Below are positions 56,325-64,000 of a DNA stretch of 64,000 nucleotides, piece after piece (within the stretch, counting starts at the first letter, position 1; each line of letters begins with the position of its first letter). Position numbers and translations under genes: made by a program. The notes beneath the pieces are model-generated. The model was not told the origin of the DNA and did no database searches. It saw only the letters and a list, made by a program, of their open reading frames with translations. The stretch comes from Paenibacillus thiaminolyticus (GTDB lineage Bacteria; Bacillota; Bacilli; Paenibacillales; Paenibacillaceae), in the NCBI RefSeq assembly GCF_007066085.1, contig NZ_CP041405.1, positions 1,922,001 through 1,986,000 on the forward strand. Direction: 5' to 3'.

Positions 56325-58253
56325 CTATAGTAAACATGTCTCGCATTGCTCTCGGAACAACTGCTCGAACCGCTGGCAAGACAGCGGCGGGCTGAAGTAG
56401 AACCCCTGGATTTCATCGCAGTTATGCTTCTGCAGGAAGAGAAGCTGCTCCTCCGTCTCTACCCCTTCGGCAATGACCTGCATATTCATATTGTGCCCCA
56501 GGGCGATAATCGCCGACACAATCGCGGCATCATTCGGATCCTGCTGCAGATCGCGGACGAATGATCGGTCGATCTTCAGCCGGTGTATCGGGAAATTTTT
56601 GAGATAATGGAGCGAGCTGTAGCCGGTGCCGAAATCGTCAATGCTAATGGCTACCCCCATATCCTTCAATTGCTGCAGCACGGGAGATGCCCTGGGCACG
56701 TCCATTGTCATGCTCTCTGTAATCTCCAGATCGAGGTAGGCCGGATTCAATCCGGTCTTGGCCAATACCTCCTGCACCGTCTCCGACAAGTTGTCCATTT
56801 CGAACTGGCGTACGGACAGGTTGACCGATACCGGTATCGGCGGATAGCCCTTCTGCTGCCACTCTTTATTTTGCCGGCAGGCTTCTTCGAGCACCCATGT
56901 GCCAAGGGCGACAATAAAGCCGTTCTCCTCCGCGATAGGAATAAATTCCCCCGGCGAGATCATTCCGCGTACGGGATGATTCCAGCGGACCAACGCTTCC
57001 ATACCGACGATGCGCTCCGTATTCATATCGTATTGCGGCTGATAGTACAGCTCGAATTCCTCTTTCTTCAGCCCCCGCCGCATATCATTTTCCAGAGTCA
57101 GCCGTTCCAGCGGCCGATCATTCATCTCCGGTACATAGAACAGGAAGCCGTTCTTCCCCTGCTCCTTGACGCGCGACAGCGCCAGATCCGCATGCTTCAT
57201 CGCCTGAGCCCCGTCCGCCCCCGGGTTCTCGACCATCGCAATGCCGATGCTCATCGTCACATGAACCGGGACATCGTTCAAGTAGAACGGCTCTTCCAGA
57301 ACGGACAGCGATTGAACGATCCGCTTATGCACCTCGGCCTCCGATTCCACGAACGTGAAAAAGCAGGCGAATTCGTCGCCTTCCATGCGGGCAACCACGT
57401 CATTGTCTGTCATCGTCCGCAGCAGGCGCTCGGCAATCTGCATCAGCAGCATATCGCCAAAATCCGTGCCGAATGTATCATTAATCCGCTTAAACCGATC
57501 CAGGTCCATGTACAGGACGGCGATCGAGAAGCGCTCATTGACGGCCATCCCGATGGCTTCCTCCAACCGCTGCATGAACATGCGCCGGTTCGGCAGCCCG
57601 GTCATATCATCATAATAGGACATGTACCGGATCCGTTCCGCCATATGCCGATCCGGACTCGGATCCTGCAGAGAGACCGAATAGATCGGCTGGGCCGTTT
57701 GGGGGCAGATTCCATCGGCCAGACGGACAACCCTGCCAATCCAATCCTGACGAAAGCCCTCCTTATGGAACCCGGCAAGCGCCAACTCCTTCTCGTCGCC
57801 CGGTCCAAGATCCGTCAATGAATCCAATAATTTCCTCTTGGAGCACTCATCCATCACCTTGGACAGTGCCGGGATCTCTTCTTCGTATCCCGTTACACCG
57901 CGGAACGAATGATTCACTCCCTTAACCGCACCATCCCTCTCTATAAAAAAAATCGGAACAGGCACATGATTAACCAAATATGCCCACTCCGAACCGGCCG
58001 GTGCTCTGTTGTCAAGTATACAGCAAGTCTGGCGGATTGTATCCCGCCGAAGCGGCTTCGCTCGCCATTCGGATAGGGCAATGTACGCGACGGCGGCTCC
58101 CCATAGGAGCCCGATACCGATTCGGAGAACGCCCTCCGACAGAAAAAAAACGACCGCGCCTCCGATGCACGTGATGGCCGCCAATAACGATGTAGCGACG
58201 AACAGCGACGTTCTTCGCGGTTCCACCCTCGGTTCTTCTATCTGATTATTCAC
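56325..58253 (-). CDS. GGDEF/EAL protein with two membrane helices and a PAS-like domain
   Basis: A 642-residue signalling protein. Two membrane helices (about residues 16-38 and 42-60) are followed by a PAS-like domain (about 90-200, VNHVPVPIFFIERDGAVKGV). The GGDEF domain has DDMTGLPNRRMF and the signature reads MEGDEF (residues 291-295 EGDEF), with the first Gly replaced. The EAL domain is complete: EALVRW from Glu419, NLSVRQF, LEITES, IDDFGTGYSSL, KIDRSF and AEGVETEEQ. So c-di-GMP hydrolysis is expected, while synthesis is doubtful and the GGDEF half may sense GTP. The GTG at 58253 is favoured by AAGGAAGAG 6 nt upstream. Confidence 0.9.
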   Translation of the reverse strand: MNNQIEEPRVEPRRTSLFVATSLLAAITCIGGAVVFFLSEGVLRIGIGLLWGAAVAYIALSEWRAKPLRRDTIRQTCCILDNRAPAGSEWAYLVNHVPVPIFFIERDGAVKGVNHSFRGVTGYEEEIPALSKVMDECSKRKLLDSLTDLGPGDEKELALAGFHKEGFRQDWIGRVVRLADGICPQTAQPIYSVSLQDPSPDRHMAERIRYMSYYDDMTGLPNRRMFMQRLEEAIGMAVNERFSIAVLYMDLDRFKRINDTFGTDFGDMLLMQIAERLLRTMTDNDVVARMEGDEFACFFTFVESEAEVHKRIVQSLSVLEEPFYLNDVPVHVTMSIGIAMVENPGADGAQAMKHADLALSRVKEQGKNGFLFYVPEMNDRPLERLTLENDMRRGLKKEEFELYYQPQYDMNTERIVGMEALVRWNHPVRGMISPGEFIPIAEENGFIVALGTWVLEEACRQNKEWQQKGYPPIPVSVNLSVRQFEMDNLSETVQEVLAKTGLNPAYLDLEITESMTMDVPRASPVLQQLKDMGVAISIDDFGTGYSSLHYLKNFPIHRLKIDRSFVRDLQQDPNDAAIVSAIIALGHNMNMQVIAEGVETEEQLLFLQKHNCDEIQGFYFSPPLSCQRFEQLFREQCETCLL

Positions 58254-58300
58254 CTTGTACTCTTCCTTCCGGCCCCTAGTCTCACCCCGTCTGCTTGATG

Positions 58301-58669
58301 CTATCTTCGTGCCGCCAAGGCTAGCATAAGCCAGCCGATAAGGAAGGCGACGCCTCCAATAGGCGTAATCGCACCCAGCATGGAGAATCCGGTGAAGCAT
58401 AGCAAATATAAGCTTCCCGAGAAGATGATCATACCCGTAAACAAGAGGCGGGCCGACCACTGCACCTTCTTCTGGTCTGCCAGCTTATCCGCCAGGATTG
58501 CAATCAGAATCAATCCAAGCGCATGTGCCATATGATATTGAACTGCCGTCTCATAGGTCGCCATCCGCTCCGGTGTCAGTCTTGCCTGCATAATATGCGC
58601 ACCAAACGCCCCCAGCGCAACGGACAATAACATATTCAGGCTTCCTATCATTGCGTAGCGTCGCAGCAT
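58301..58669 (-). CDS. DUF423 membrane protein
   Basis: A 122-residue protein with four membrane helices and the DUF423 signature LSVALGAFGAHIMQARLTPER, followed by TAVQYHMAHALGLILIAIL and GAITPIGGVAFLIGWLML. The family (YwdK and others) is widespread and uncharacterised. AAAGGAG lies 7 nt before the ATG at 58669. It is 47 bp before the GGDEF/EAL gene on the same strand, so a shared transcript is likely. Confidence 0.88.
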   Translation of the reverse strand: MLRRYAMIGSLNMLLSVALGAFGAHIMQARLTPERMATYETAVQYHMAHALGLILIAILADKLADQKKVQWSARLLFTGMIIFSGSLYLLCFTGFSMLGAITPIGGVAFLIGWLMLALAARR

Positions 58670-58990
58670 GTTGCCACTCCTTTTATGGATCATTTGGTGA
58701 TCTATACTATTTTACGATCCTATCTTATCTGAATCCGCCGCCTTTTTCCACATTGAAATCGAAGGATTCCCTTATGAATTGGTGAATATATGCTAACCGC
58801 CGACAATGCTTGACACGCGGACCGCATACCTTGGGATGTATAAATGTAAAAAAGTTGTTGGAGAAAGCCGCTCTTTTTTCCAGAAAAGAAAGGATACTCA
58901 CAGGAAAATTCGGCTCCACGGAGAAGTTGTAGAAAGCGTTATCATATGAATCAGGAGAAAATTACTCTTCATGTAAAGGTGGCATGAAAA
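58670..58990. other. Divergent promoter region with a cre-like site
   Basis: About 320 bp between DUF423 and the DUF4091 gene, no coding frame seen. TAGAAAGCGTTATCATA at 58930-58946 is close to the CcpA catabolite-response (cre) consensus TGnAAnCGnTnnCA and lies 45 bp before the DUF4091 start, a position where it could block transcription. Confidence 0.5.
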
Positions 58991-60664
58991 ATGGCGAATC
59001 ACGTGCTGGACACCCGCATTATCAGTTCCTTAGTCAAAGTTTTTGCCGACGAGCCGCTGCAGGCTCCCGACTTCCGGACCTCAACCGTCCTGCAGGGGGA
59101 AGCCCTGCACTTCCAGCTTGCCTACCGCGGAGAAGAGCTGCGGAAGGAAGCATCCGTATCGGTGCGCGGCGGCGTGGCGGGGGCGATTACCGTTCACAAG
59201 GTTGCGCTGGTTCCGTCAGAGCTGCCCATCTATGCGCACCATGACGGCAATCTGCTCCGCTCCGCCCCGGGCCTCTATCCCGATCTGCTGGCACCCGTAG
59301 ATCCCCGGGAGGGCATCGTCATCTGTCCCGGACAATGGCGGGCGCTCTGGATTACGGCTGAAGTCGATGAACGATGGGACGCAGGCGAGCATCCGATCAC
59401 GGTGTGTCTAGCCAGCAGCGCCGGCGAGCTGCTCGCCGAGGAGACGTTCACGCTCGTCGTCCTCCCCGCCGCTCTGCCCAAGCAGCAGCTCATGCATACC
59501 GAATGGTTCCATAGCGACGGCATCGCGGCCTACTACGGCGTGGACGTATTCAGCGAAGCGCATTGGGAACTGATCCGGAGGTTCATCCGCACGGCGGTCC
59601 GGCATGGCATTAATATGATCTTGACGCCGCTGTTCACGCCGCCGCTGGATACCGAGGTCGGCGGGGAGCGGCCGACCGTCCAGCTCGTGGATGTGACCAA
59701 GACAGGCGATCGCTATGCCTTCGGCTTCACGCGCCTGGAACGCTGGGTGAAGCTGTGCCTGGAGGAGGGCGTTGAATATTTCGAGATGTCCCATCTGTTC
59801 ACCCAGTGGGGCGCGAAGCATGCGCCGAAGATTGTCGCAGCCGTGGACGGCGAGCCGCAGCGAATCTTCGGATGGGAGACGGATGCGTCAGGTCCGGAAT
59901 ACCGCGCGTTCCTGCGCCAGTTCCTGCCCGAGCTAATTGCCTGGCTGAAGGCGAACGGGATCGCGGACCGGGCTCATTTCCATATCTCGGACGAACCGCG
60001 TGTCGAGCAGATGGACTCTTATCGCAATGCAGTGGAGTCCGTGTCCGATCTGCTGGCAGGGTTCCCTGTGATGGACGCGTTGTCCGATTATGATTTCTAT
60101 CAGAGCGGGCTCGTCCAGGTGCCCGTTCCGGCCAACAATCATATCGAGCCCTTCATCGAGAACGGCGTGAAGCCGCTCTGGACCTACTACTGCTGCTCCC
60201 AGTACCGGGAGGTGTCGAACCGCTTCTTCTCGATGCCTTCGGCCCGCAACCGCATTCTCGGCTGGCAGCTGTACAAATTCCAGGCCGACGGCTTCCTCCA
60301 TTGGGGCTATAATTTCTATTACTCGCAATATTCGCGGAAGCCGATCGATCCGTTCCGCACGACAGATGCGTCGTACGCCTTCCCGTCAGGCGACGCCTTC
60401 CTCGTCTACCCAGGCGAAGAGGGGCCGCTCGAATCGATCCGGCTCGATGTACTGCGGGAGGCACTGCAGGATCTGCGCGCGCTGCAGCTGCTTGAATCCT
60501 ATATCGGGCGGGAGGCCGTCGTCGCGCTCATCGAGGAAGATGTGGATGAGCCGCTCACCTTCCGCACCTATCCGCACAGCGCCGAATGGCTGCTGAACAA
60601 GCGGATGGCTGTGAATGAACGGATTCGGGAAGCCGCCTGCGGCAAGGTGCCCGCTCCAAGATAA
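58991..60664 (+). CDS. DUF4091 domain glycoside-hydrolase-like protein
   Basis: A 557-residue protein with an N-terminal beta domain (residues 1-150) and a TIM-barrel-like DUF4091 region: WFHSDGIAAYYGVDVFSEAH, HGINMILTPLFTPPLD, HFHISDEPRVEQMDSYRNAV (with the acidic DEP motif expected of a catalytic site), WTYYCCSQYREVSNRF, GWQLYKFQADGFLHWGYNF and YPGEEGPLESIRLDVLREAL. Proteins of this type act on plant or algal glycans, but the exact substrate is unknown. There is no signal peptide, so action is inside the cell. AGGTGG lies 8 nt before the ATG. It is followed by a strong terminator and then IclR and sulfatase genes. Confidence 0.85.
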   Translation: MANHVLDTRIISSLVKVFADEPLQAPDFRTSTVLQGEALHFQLAYRGEELRKEASVSVRGGVAGAITVHKVALVPSELPIYAHHDGNLLRSAPGLYPDLLAPVDPREGIVICPGQWRALWITAEVDERWDAGEHPITVCLASSAGELLAEETFTLVVLPAALPKQQLMHTEWFHSDGIAAYYGVDVFSEAHWELIRRFIRTAVRHGINMILTPLFTPPLDTEVGGERPTVQLVDVTKTGDRYAFGFTRLERWVKLCLEEGVEYFEMSHLFTQWGAKHAPKIVAAVDGEPQRIFGWETDASGPEYRAFLRQFLPELIAWLKANGIADRAHFHISDEPRVEQMDSYRNAVESVSDLLAGFPVMDALSDYDFYQSGLVQVPVPANNHIEPFIENGVKPLWTYYCCSQYREVSNRFFSMPSARNRILGWQLYKFQADGFLHWGYNFYYSQYSRKPIDPFRTTDASYAFPSGDAFLVYPGEEGPLESIRLDVLREALQDLRALQLLESYIGREAVVALIEEDVDEPLTFRTYPHSAEWLLNKRMAVNERIREAACGKVPAPR

Positions 60665-60679
60665 CGGCACGTCCGTGCC

Positions 60680-60816
60680 GCAACGAAGGCATGGCCTGCA
60701 GCCTGCGGCGAAGGCATCACCGTTTGCCGCGGAGGCAGCTCCCATTTGCGTTGGAGGCATGGTCCCATCTGCGTTGGAGGCATGGGGCCCTAAGCGGCGA
60801 AGGCATGACCGGTTCT
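60680..60816. repeat. Imperfect 21-25 bp tandem repeat, six units
   Basis: Units of the type GCG(G/T)(C/T)G(A/G)AGGCAT with a variable tail follow one another; lengths are about 25, 21, 22, 23, 23 and 23 bp. They are degenerate, so the array is old. It directly precedes the terminator. Confidence 0.6.
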
Positions 60817-60857
60817 ACGGCGAGCAAAGGATGCTCGGGTAGGACCGGTTTCTTTTT
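60808..60857 (+). terminator. Terminator of the DUF4091 gene
   Basis: ACCGGT(T)CTAC...GTAGGACCGGT, with GAGCA/TGCTC inside, then TTCTTTTT. It separates the DUF4091 gene from the iclR gene. Confidence 0.85.
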
Positions 60858-60953
60858 GCAATTGCACCGATTGCGGAAATGAGATATTATATATGAAACT
60901 ATAAAGTAACTCATATGATACTAACGAGACATTACGTATTGGAGGTGCAAACG

Positions 60954-61727
60954 ATGGCGGCTTCCGCACCAGGGTTGAGCAGCGGGCTTCGCATTATGGA
61001 AGCGATCGTCGAATCCGAATCCGGGATCGGCTTCAATCAATTGAAGACAGCGGCCGAATTGAGCGCGGCCAGCCTGAATCGGTATTTGCAAGTGCTGCTG
61101 GAGCAGCAATATGTAGAGAAGGATGCGAATCAGCAATATGTGGCCGGCCCCATGTTGTTCGCCTTGATGCAGCGGGCCGAGCGGCATCACGGGCTCCGCG
61201 GCGCGAGCGGACCGGTGCTGGACCGCATCTCCCTGGAAGCGGGGTGCACCGCGCTCTGGATTGATTATCGGCACGGCCGCATGATCTGCCGGGACAAGCG
61301 GGTTCATCCGGAAGGGATCGCGATGCAGCAGACGGGCGAGATCCGGACCGATTACCCGCTTCACCCGTGGGGCTTCCTGCTGCTGGCGCATGCCGATGAG
61401 GCGACGCGGCGCTTATATCTTGAGCACGCGGATAACGGAGCCTTGGCGCCATATCGTCCGGATGCAGAGGCGCTGGAACGGTATATTGCCAATGCTGCAG
61501 AATGCGGCCTGGCGGATGATCAAGGGGCCATCCTGCCCCATATTCGCCGCATCGCCGTTCCCGTCTATGACGGGGGGCGGCTCGCCGCCGCGATTGCGGT
61601 CGGCATGCCGGGCACTTCCTTCGATGCCCCGTTCATTCATCGCCTCTATGAGCTGCTTCTGGACGAGGCCGCGCAGGTTATGAAGCTGCTGCAGCCCGCG
61701 ATTCAGGAAGGGAGAGGGGAAGCATGA
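60954..61727 (+). CDS. IclR family transcriptional regulator
   Basis: A 257-residue IclR-type regulator. The N-terminal winged helix covers about residues 6-65 (GLRIMEAIVESESGIGFNQL, LSAASLNRYLQVLLEQQYVE) and the effector domain the rest (LHPWGFLLLAHADEATRRLY and RRIAVPVYDGGRLAAAIAVG). IclR regulators commonly control catabolic genes and bind small organic acids or sugar acids. It overlaps the sulfatase start by 4 bp (ATGA), so regulator and enzyme are coupled. GGAGG lies 8 nt before the ATG at 60954. Control of the DUF4091 and sulfatase genes is inferred from position. Confidence 0.9.
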   Translation: MAASAPGLSSGLRIMEAIVESESGIGFNQLKTAAELSAASLNRYLQVLLEQQYVEKDANQQYVAGPMLFALMQRAERHHGLRGASGPVLDRISLEAGCTALWIDYRHGRMICRDKRVHPEGIAMQQTGEIRTDYPLHPWGFLLLAHADEATRRLYLEHADNGALAPYRPDAEALERYIANAAECGLADDQGAILPHIRRIAVPVYDGGRLAAAIAVGMPGTSFDAPFIHRLYELLLDEAAQVMKLLQPAIQEGRGEA

Positions 61728-63235
61728 GTATGAATGGGAACGCGAACATGAACCGCAGCAAGAATCAGATGGATACTAACAAAAGCACGCATCCGAATGT
61801 CATCTACATTTTGGCCGACGATTTGGGATACGGCGACATTTCCTGTCTGAACCCCGAATCCCGAATCACGACGCCGCATCTGGATCGGCTTGGGCGGGAG
61901 GGCCTCATCTACACCGATGCGCATTCCTCCTCCGCCGTCTGCACCCCTTCGCGCTACAGCATCCTGACCGGACGGTATAACTGGCGTTCAGAATTGAAGG
62001 AAGGCGTCCTGTGGGGGTATTCTCCCAGCATCCTCGAAGAAGGCCGGATGACGGTCGCATCCTTGTTCAAGCAAGCCGGCTACCGTACGGCATGCTACGG
62101 GAAATGGCATCTCGGGCTCGATTGGCACCGGACCGGCCCCGCGGCCGAAGATGTTGAGTTCAGCAAGCCAATTCGGCGCGGTCCGATCGATGCCGGGTTC
62201 GACGAGTTCTACGGCATCAGCGCCTCGCTCGATATGCCGCCCTACGTCTATATCGAGAATGACGCCGTGGTACAGCTTCCGGATCGGCTGACCCGCAACG
62301 ATGACAAGAAGGGATTTTGGCGGGAAGGCCCGGCGGCGCCCAATTTCCGGCATGAAGAGGTGCTGCCCCGGCTGACCGGCAAAGTGCTAGAGCGGATTGA
62401 GCAGTTCAGCTCTGCGGCGGACGGCAGCCCGTTCTTCATCTATTACCCGCTGCCCGCCCCGCATACGCCGATTGTGCCGGCCCCGGAATTCGTCGGGCGC
62501 TCGGGAACCAATCTATACGGCGACTTCGTCCTCATGGTCGACGATGTCGTGGGCGCGATTATGCGCAAGCTAGAGGAATGCGGCATCGCGGACAATACCG
62601 TTGTCCTGTTCACGAGCGACAACGGCTGCTCCCCAAGCGCGGATTATGAGGAGCTGGCCCGATATGGCCATCATCCAAGCTATGTCTTCCGCGGCCACAA
62701 GGCCGATATTTATGAAGGCGGGCACCGCGTGCCGCTGCTCGTCCGCTGGCCGGCGCGCATTGCGGCGGGCACCCTCTCCGGCGAGCCGGTCTGCCTCGTC
62801 GACTTCATGGCGACGGCCGCGGATGTGACGGGCCAGACGCTCCCTGACGATGCGGGCGAGGACAGCGTCAGCCATCTCCCCCTGTGGCTCGGCACGGATG
62901 GAACGGAGCCGCTTCGCGAAGCGATCGTGCATCATTCGATCGACGGCTCCTTCTCGATTCGCAAGGGCGAATGGAAGCTCGAACTCTGCCCCGGCTCTGG
63001 AGGGTGGAGCGATCCGGCGCCTGGACAAGAGCCTCCCGGCTCCCCGTCGTTCCAGCTGTACCGGCTGAGCGACGATATCGGCGAGCGGCAAAATGTAATC
63101 GCTCGATTCCCTGACATCGTCCAGGAGCTGACGGCCCTGTTGAGCCGCTATATCAAGGAAGGACGGAGCACGCCAGGCCCTCCGCAGCCCAATACAGGAA
63201 TGCCGCGCTGGAGCCAGCTGCACTGGATGGAATAA
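61724..63235 (+). CDS. Type I sulfatase (no signal peptide)
   Basis: A 503-residue sulfatase of the S1 family. The formylglycine site is VCTPSRYSILTGR (Cys73, CxPxR core), so it needs an anaerobic or FGE-type maturase, which is not in the window. Metal ligands Asp32 and Asp33 are in ILADDLGYGD, Asp299 and Asn300 in LFTSDNG; YGKWHLG (Lys127, His129) and APHTP (His247) complete the site. No signal peptide precedes the first strand, only a polar 24-residue leader, so it acts on imported, already cut sulfated saccharides. It is coupled to the iclR gene and close to the DUF4091 gene, which suggests use of sulfated glycans. Confidence 0.92.
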   Translation: MSMNGNANMNRSKNQMDTNKSTHPNVIYILADDLGYGDISCLNPESRITTPHLDRLGREGLIYTDAHSSSAVCTPSRYSILTGRYNWRSELKEGVLWGYSPSILEEGRMTVASLFKQAGYRTACYGKWHLGLDWHRTGPAAEDVEFSKPIRRGPIDAGFDEFYGISASLDMPPYVYIENDAVVQLPDRLTRNDDKKGFWREGPAAPNFRHEEVLPRLTGKVLERIEQFSSAADGSPFFIYYPLPAPHTPIVPAPEFVGRSGTNLYGDFVLMVDDVVGAIMRKLEECGIADNTVVLFTSDNGCSPSADYEELARYGHHPSYVFRGHKADIYEGGHRVPLLVRWPARIAAGTLSGEPVCLVDFMATAADVTGQTLPDDAGEDSVSHLPLWLGTDGTEPLREAIVHHSIDGSFSIRKGEWKLELCPGSGGWSDPAPGQEPPGSPSFQLYRLSDDIGERQNVIARFPDIVQELTALLSRYIKEGRSTPGPPQPNTGMPRWSQLHWME

Positions 63236-63395
63236 GGGGCAAGGCCCTAGCGGCCGGCCCCGGCGCACCTCTGCCGCAGGCAAATAATCATCGCCATCCT
63301 CCCTCATCAATCCCGGCCCTCCTGAATAAAGTGAGTAGAAAGCGATTCATCTGCTTATTCAGGGAATTTCACTTGGTTAGTAAGGAGGGCCATCT

Positions 63396-64000
63396 ATGAC
63401 CAACCCATTGTTTATCGTGTCCCGCGAGGACTGGTCGCTCCATCGCAAAGGATATCAGGATCAAGCGCGCCACCAGCAGAAGGTTAACGATGCGATTAAG
63501 CAGAATCTCCCCGACCTCGTCACCGAGGAAAACATCATCATGTCCGACGGCAAGCAAATCATTAAAGTTCCAATCCGGAGCCTGGATGAATTCCGCTTCG
63601 TCTACAATTTCAACAAGAAAAAGCATGTCGGCCAAGGAGACGGCGACAGCCAGGTCGGAGACGTACTCGGAACCGACGGCTCCCAAGGCGCGGGCAAAGG
63701 GAAGCAGGCCGGCGATCAGGCCGGAACGGATGTCATCGAAGCCGAGGTCAGCATCGCGGATCTCGAAAATATGCTGTTCGATGAACTCGAACTGCCTTAT
63801 TTGAAGCAGAAGGACAAAGATCAACTGGAGACGACCGACATCCGGTTCAACGATATTCGCAAAAAGGGCATCATGTCCAACATCGACAAGAAGCGCACCA
63901 TTCTCGAAAATTTGCGCCGCAATGCGCTTGCCGGGAATCCGGGGATTCACCGCATCAGTCCGGACGATCTGCGCTTCAAGACATGGGAGGAAATCGTGAA
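63396..64000 (+). CDS. yhbH: Sporulation protein YhbH (partial, cut by window edge)
   Basis: The first 201 residues of a YhbH/UPF0229 (DUF444) protein. It starts [20 protein letters not shown], continues [20 protein letters not shown] and [20 protein letters not shown], has a Gly/Gln-rich linker, then [19 protein letters not shown] and [19 protein letters not shown]; the VWA-like C-terminal half is beyond base 64000. In Bacillus subtilis the homologue belongs to the mother-cell sporulation regulon. AAGGAGG lies 7 nt before the ATG at 63396. An inverted repeat CCTGAATAA/TTATTCAGG (63321-63363) lies just upstream. Confidence 0.92.
   Translation, partial: MTNPLFIVSREDWSLHRKGYQDQARHQQKVNDAIKQNLPDLVTEENIIMSDGKQIIKVPIRSLDEFRFVYNFNKKKHVGQGDGDSQVGDVLGTDGSQGAGKGKQAGDQAGTDVIEAEVSIADLENMLFDELELPYLKQKDKDQLETTDIRFNDIRKKGIMSNIDKKRTILENLRRNALAGNPGIHRISPDDLRFKTWEEIV

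Overview
The window reads as chromosomal DNA of a spore-forming, low-molecular-weight-thiol (bacillithiol) Firmicute, most likely Paenibacillus or a close relative in Paenibacillaceae. The support is: sporulation genes of Bacillus type (ytrH, ytrI, the yheA/yheB/yheC-D group, yhbH), a SufCDSUB iron-sulfur operon, YpdA bacillithiol-disulfide reductase, DUF4183 genes, a GC content that looks moderately high, strong Shine-Dalgarno sites, and frequent GTG/TTG starts. No rRNA, tRNA or CRISPR array was recognised.

Layout. 1-11 kb is a housekeeping block: pyk (cut by the window edge), accA-accD, a small conserved gene, a PgpA-like phosphatase, dnaE (with a frameshift close to its 3' end), then ytrH-ytrI-ytpI facing ytoI. 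11-15 kb is accessory: tandem 40-bp repeats, a wrecked aminoglycoside adenylyltransferase gene and a giant YhgE/Pip membrane protein whose stalk is built of a precise 19-residue repeat. 15-23 kb is a nucleoside uptake and salvage locus: deoB, a BMP lipoprotein and its ABC transporter, a Crp/Fnr regulator and deoD. 23-31.5 kb holds yheA-yheB diverging from five consecutive, non-identical YheC/YheD-type ATP-grasp genes, all with intact ATP-grasp signatures; this is the most striking coding cluster. 31.5-45 kb carries a HAD phosphatase, ypdA, a low-GC patch with a small membrane protein, the 5' part of a class C group II intron sitting directly behind a transcription terminator, a YfkB-like radical SAM protein, an MMPL transporter, two HD-GYP proteins (one with lost metal ligands), uppP, a 5'-nucleotidase-family phosphoesterase and a polysaccharide deacetylase. 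45-47 kb is gene-poor: a 48-bp minisatellite and two decayed DUF4183 genes. 47-53.5 kb is the suf operon and dps, separated by about 500 bp with two Fur-like boxes that each overlap a good promoter. 53.7-58.7 kb has mtnK, a YunC-like protein, an unknown protein, a GGDEF/EAL protein and a DUF423 membrane protein. 58.9-63.2 kb is a catabolic group (DUF4091 protein, IclR regulator, sulfatase), and the window ends inside yhbH.

Themes that link genes: sporulation and spore surface (ytrH, ytrI, yhe genes, yhbH, DUF4183 remnants); c-di-GMP turnover (two HD-GYP proteins, one GGDEF/EAL protein); iron and oxidative stress (suf, dps, ypdA); nucleoside recycling (deoB, deoD, nup genes, nucleotidase). All functional statements come from reading the translated sequence and gene order; no database search was possible.
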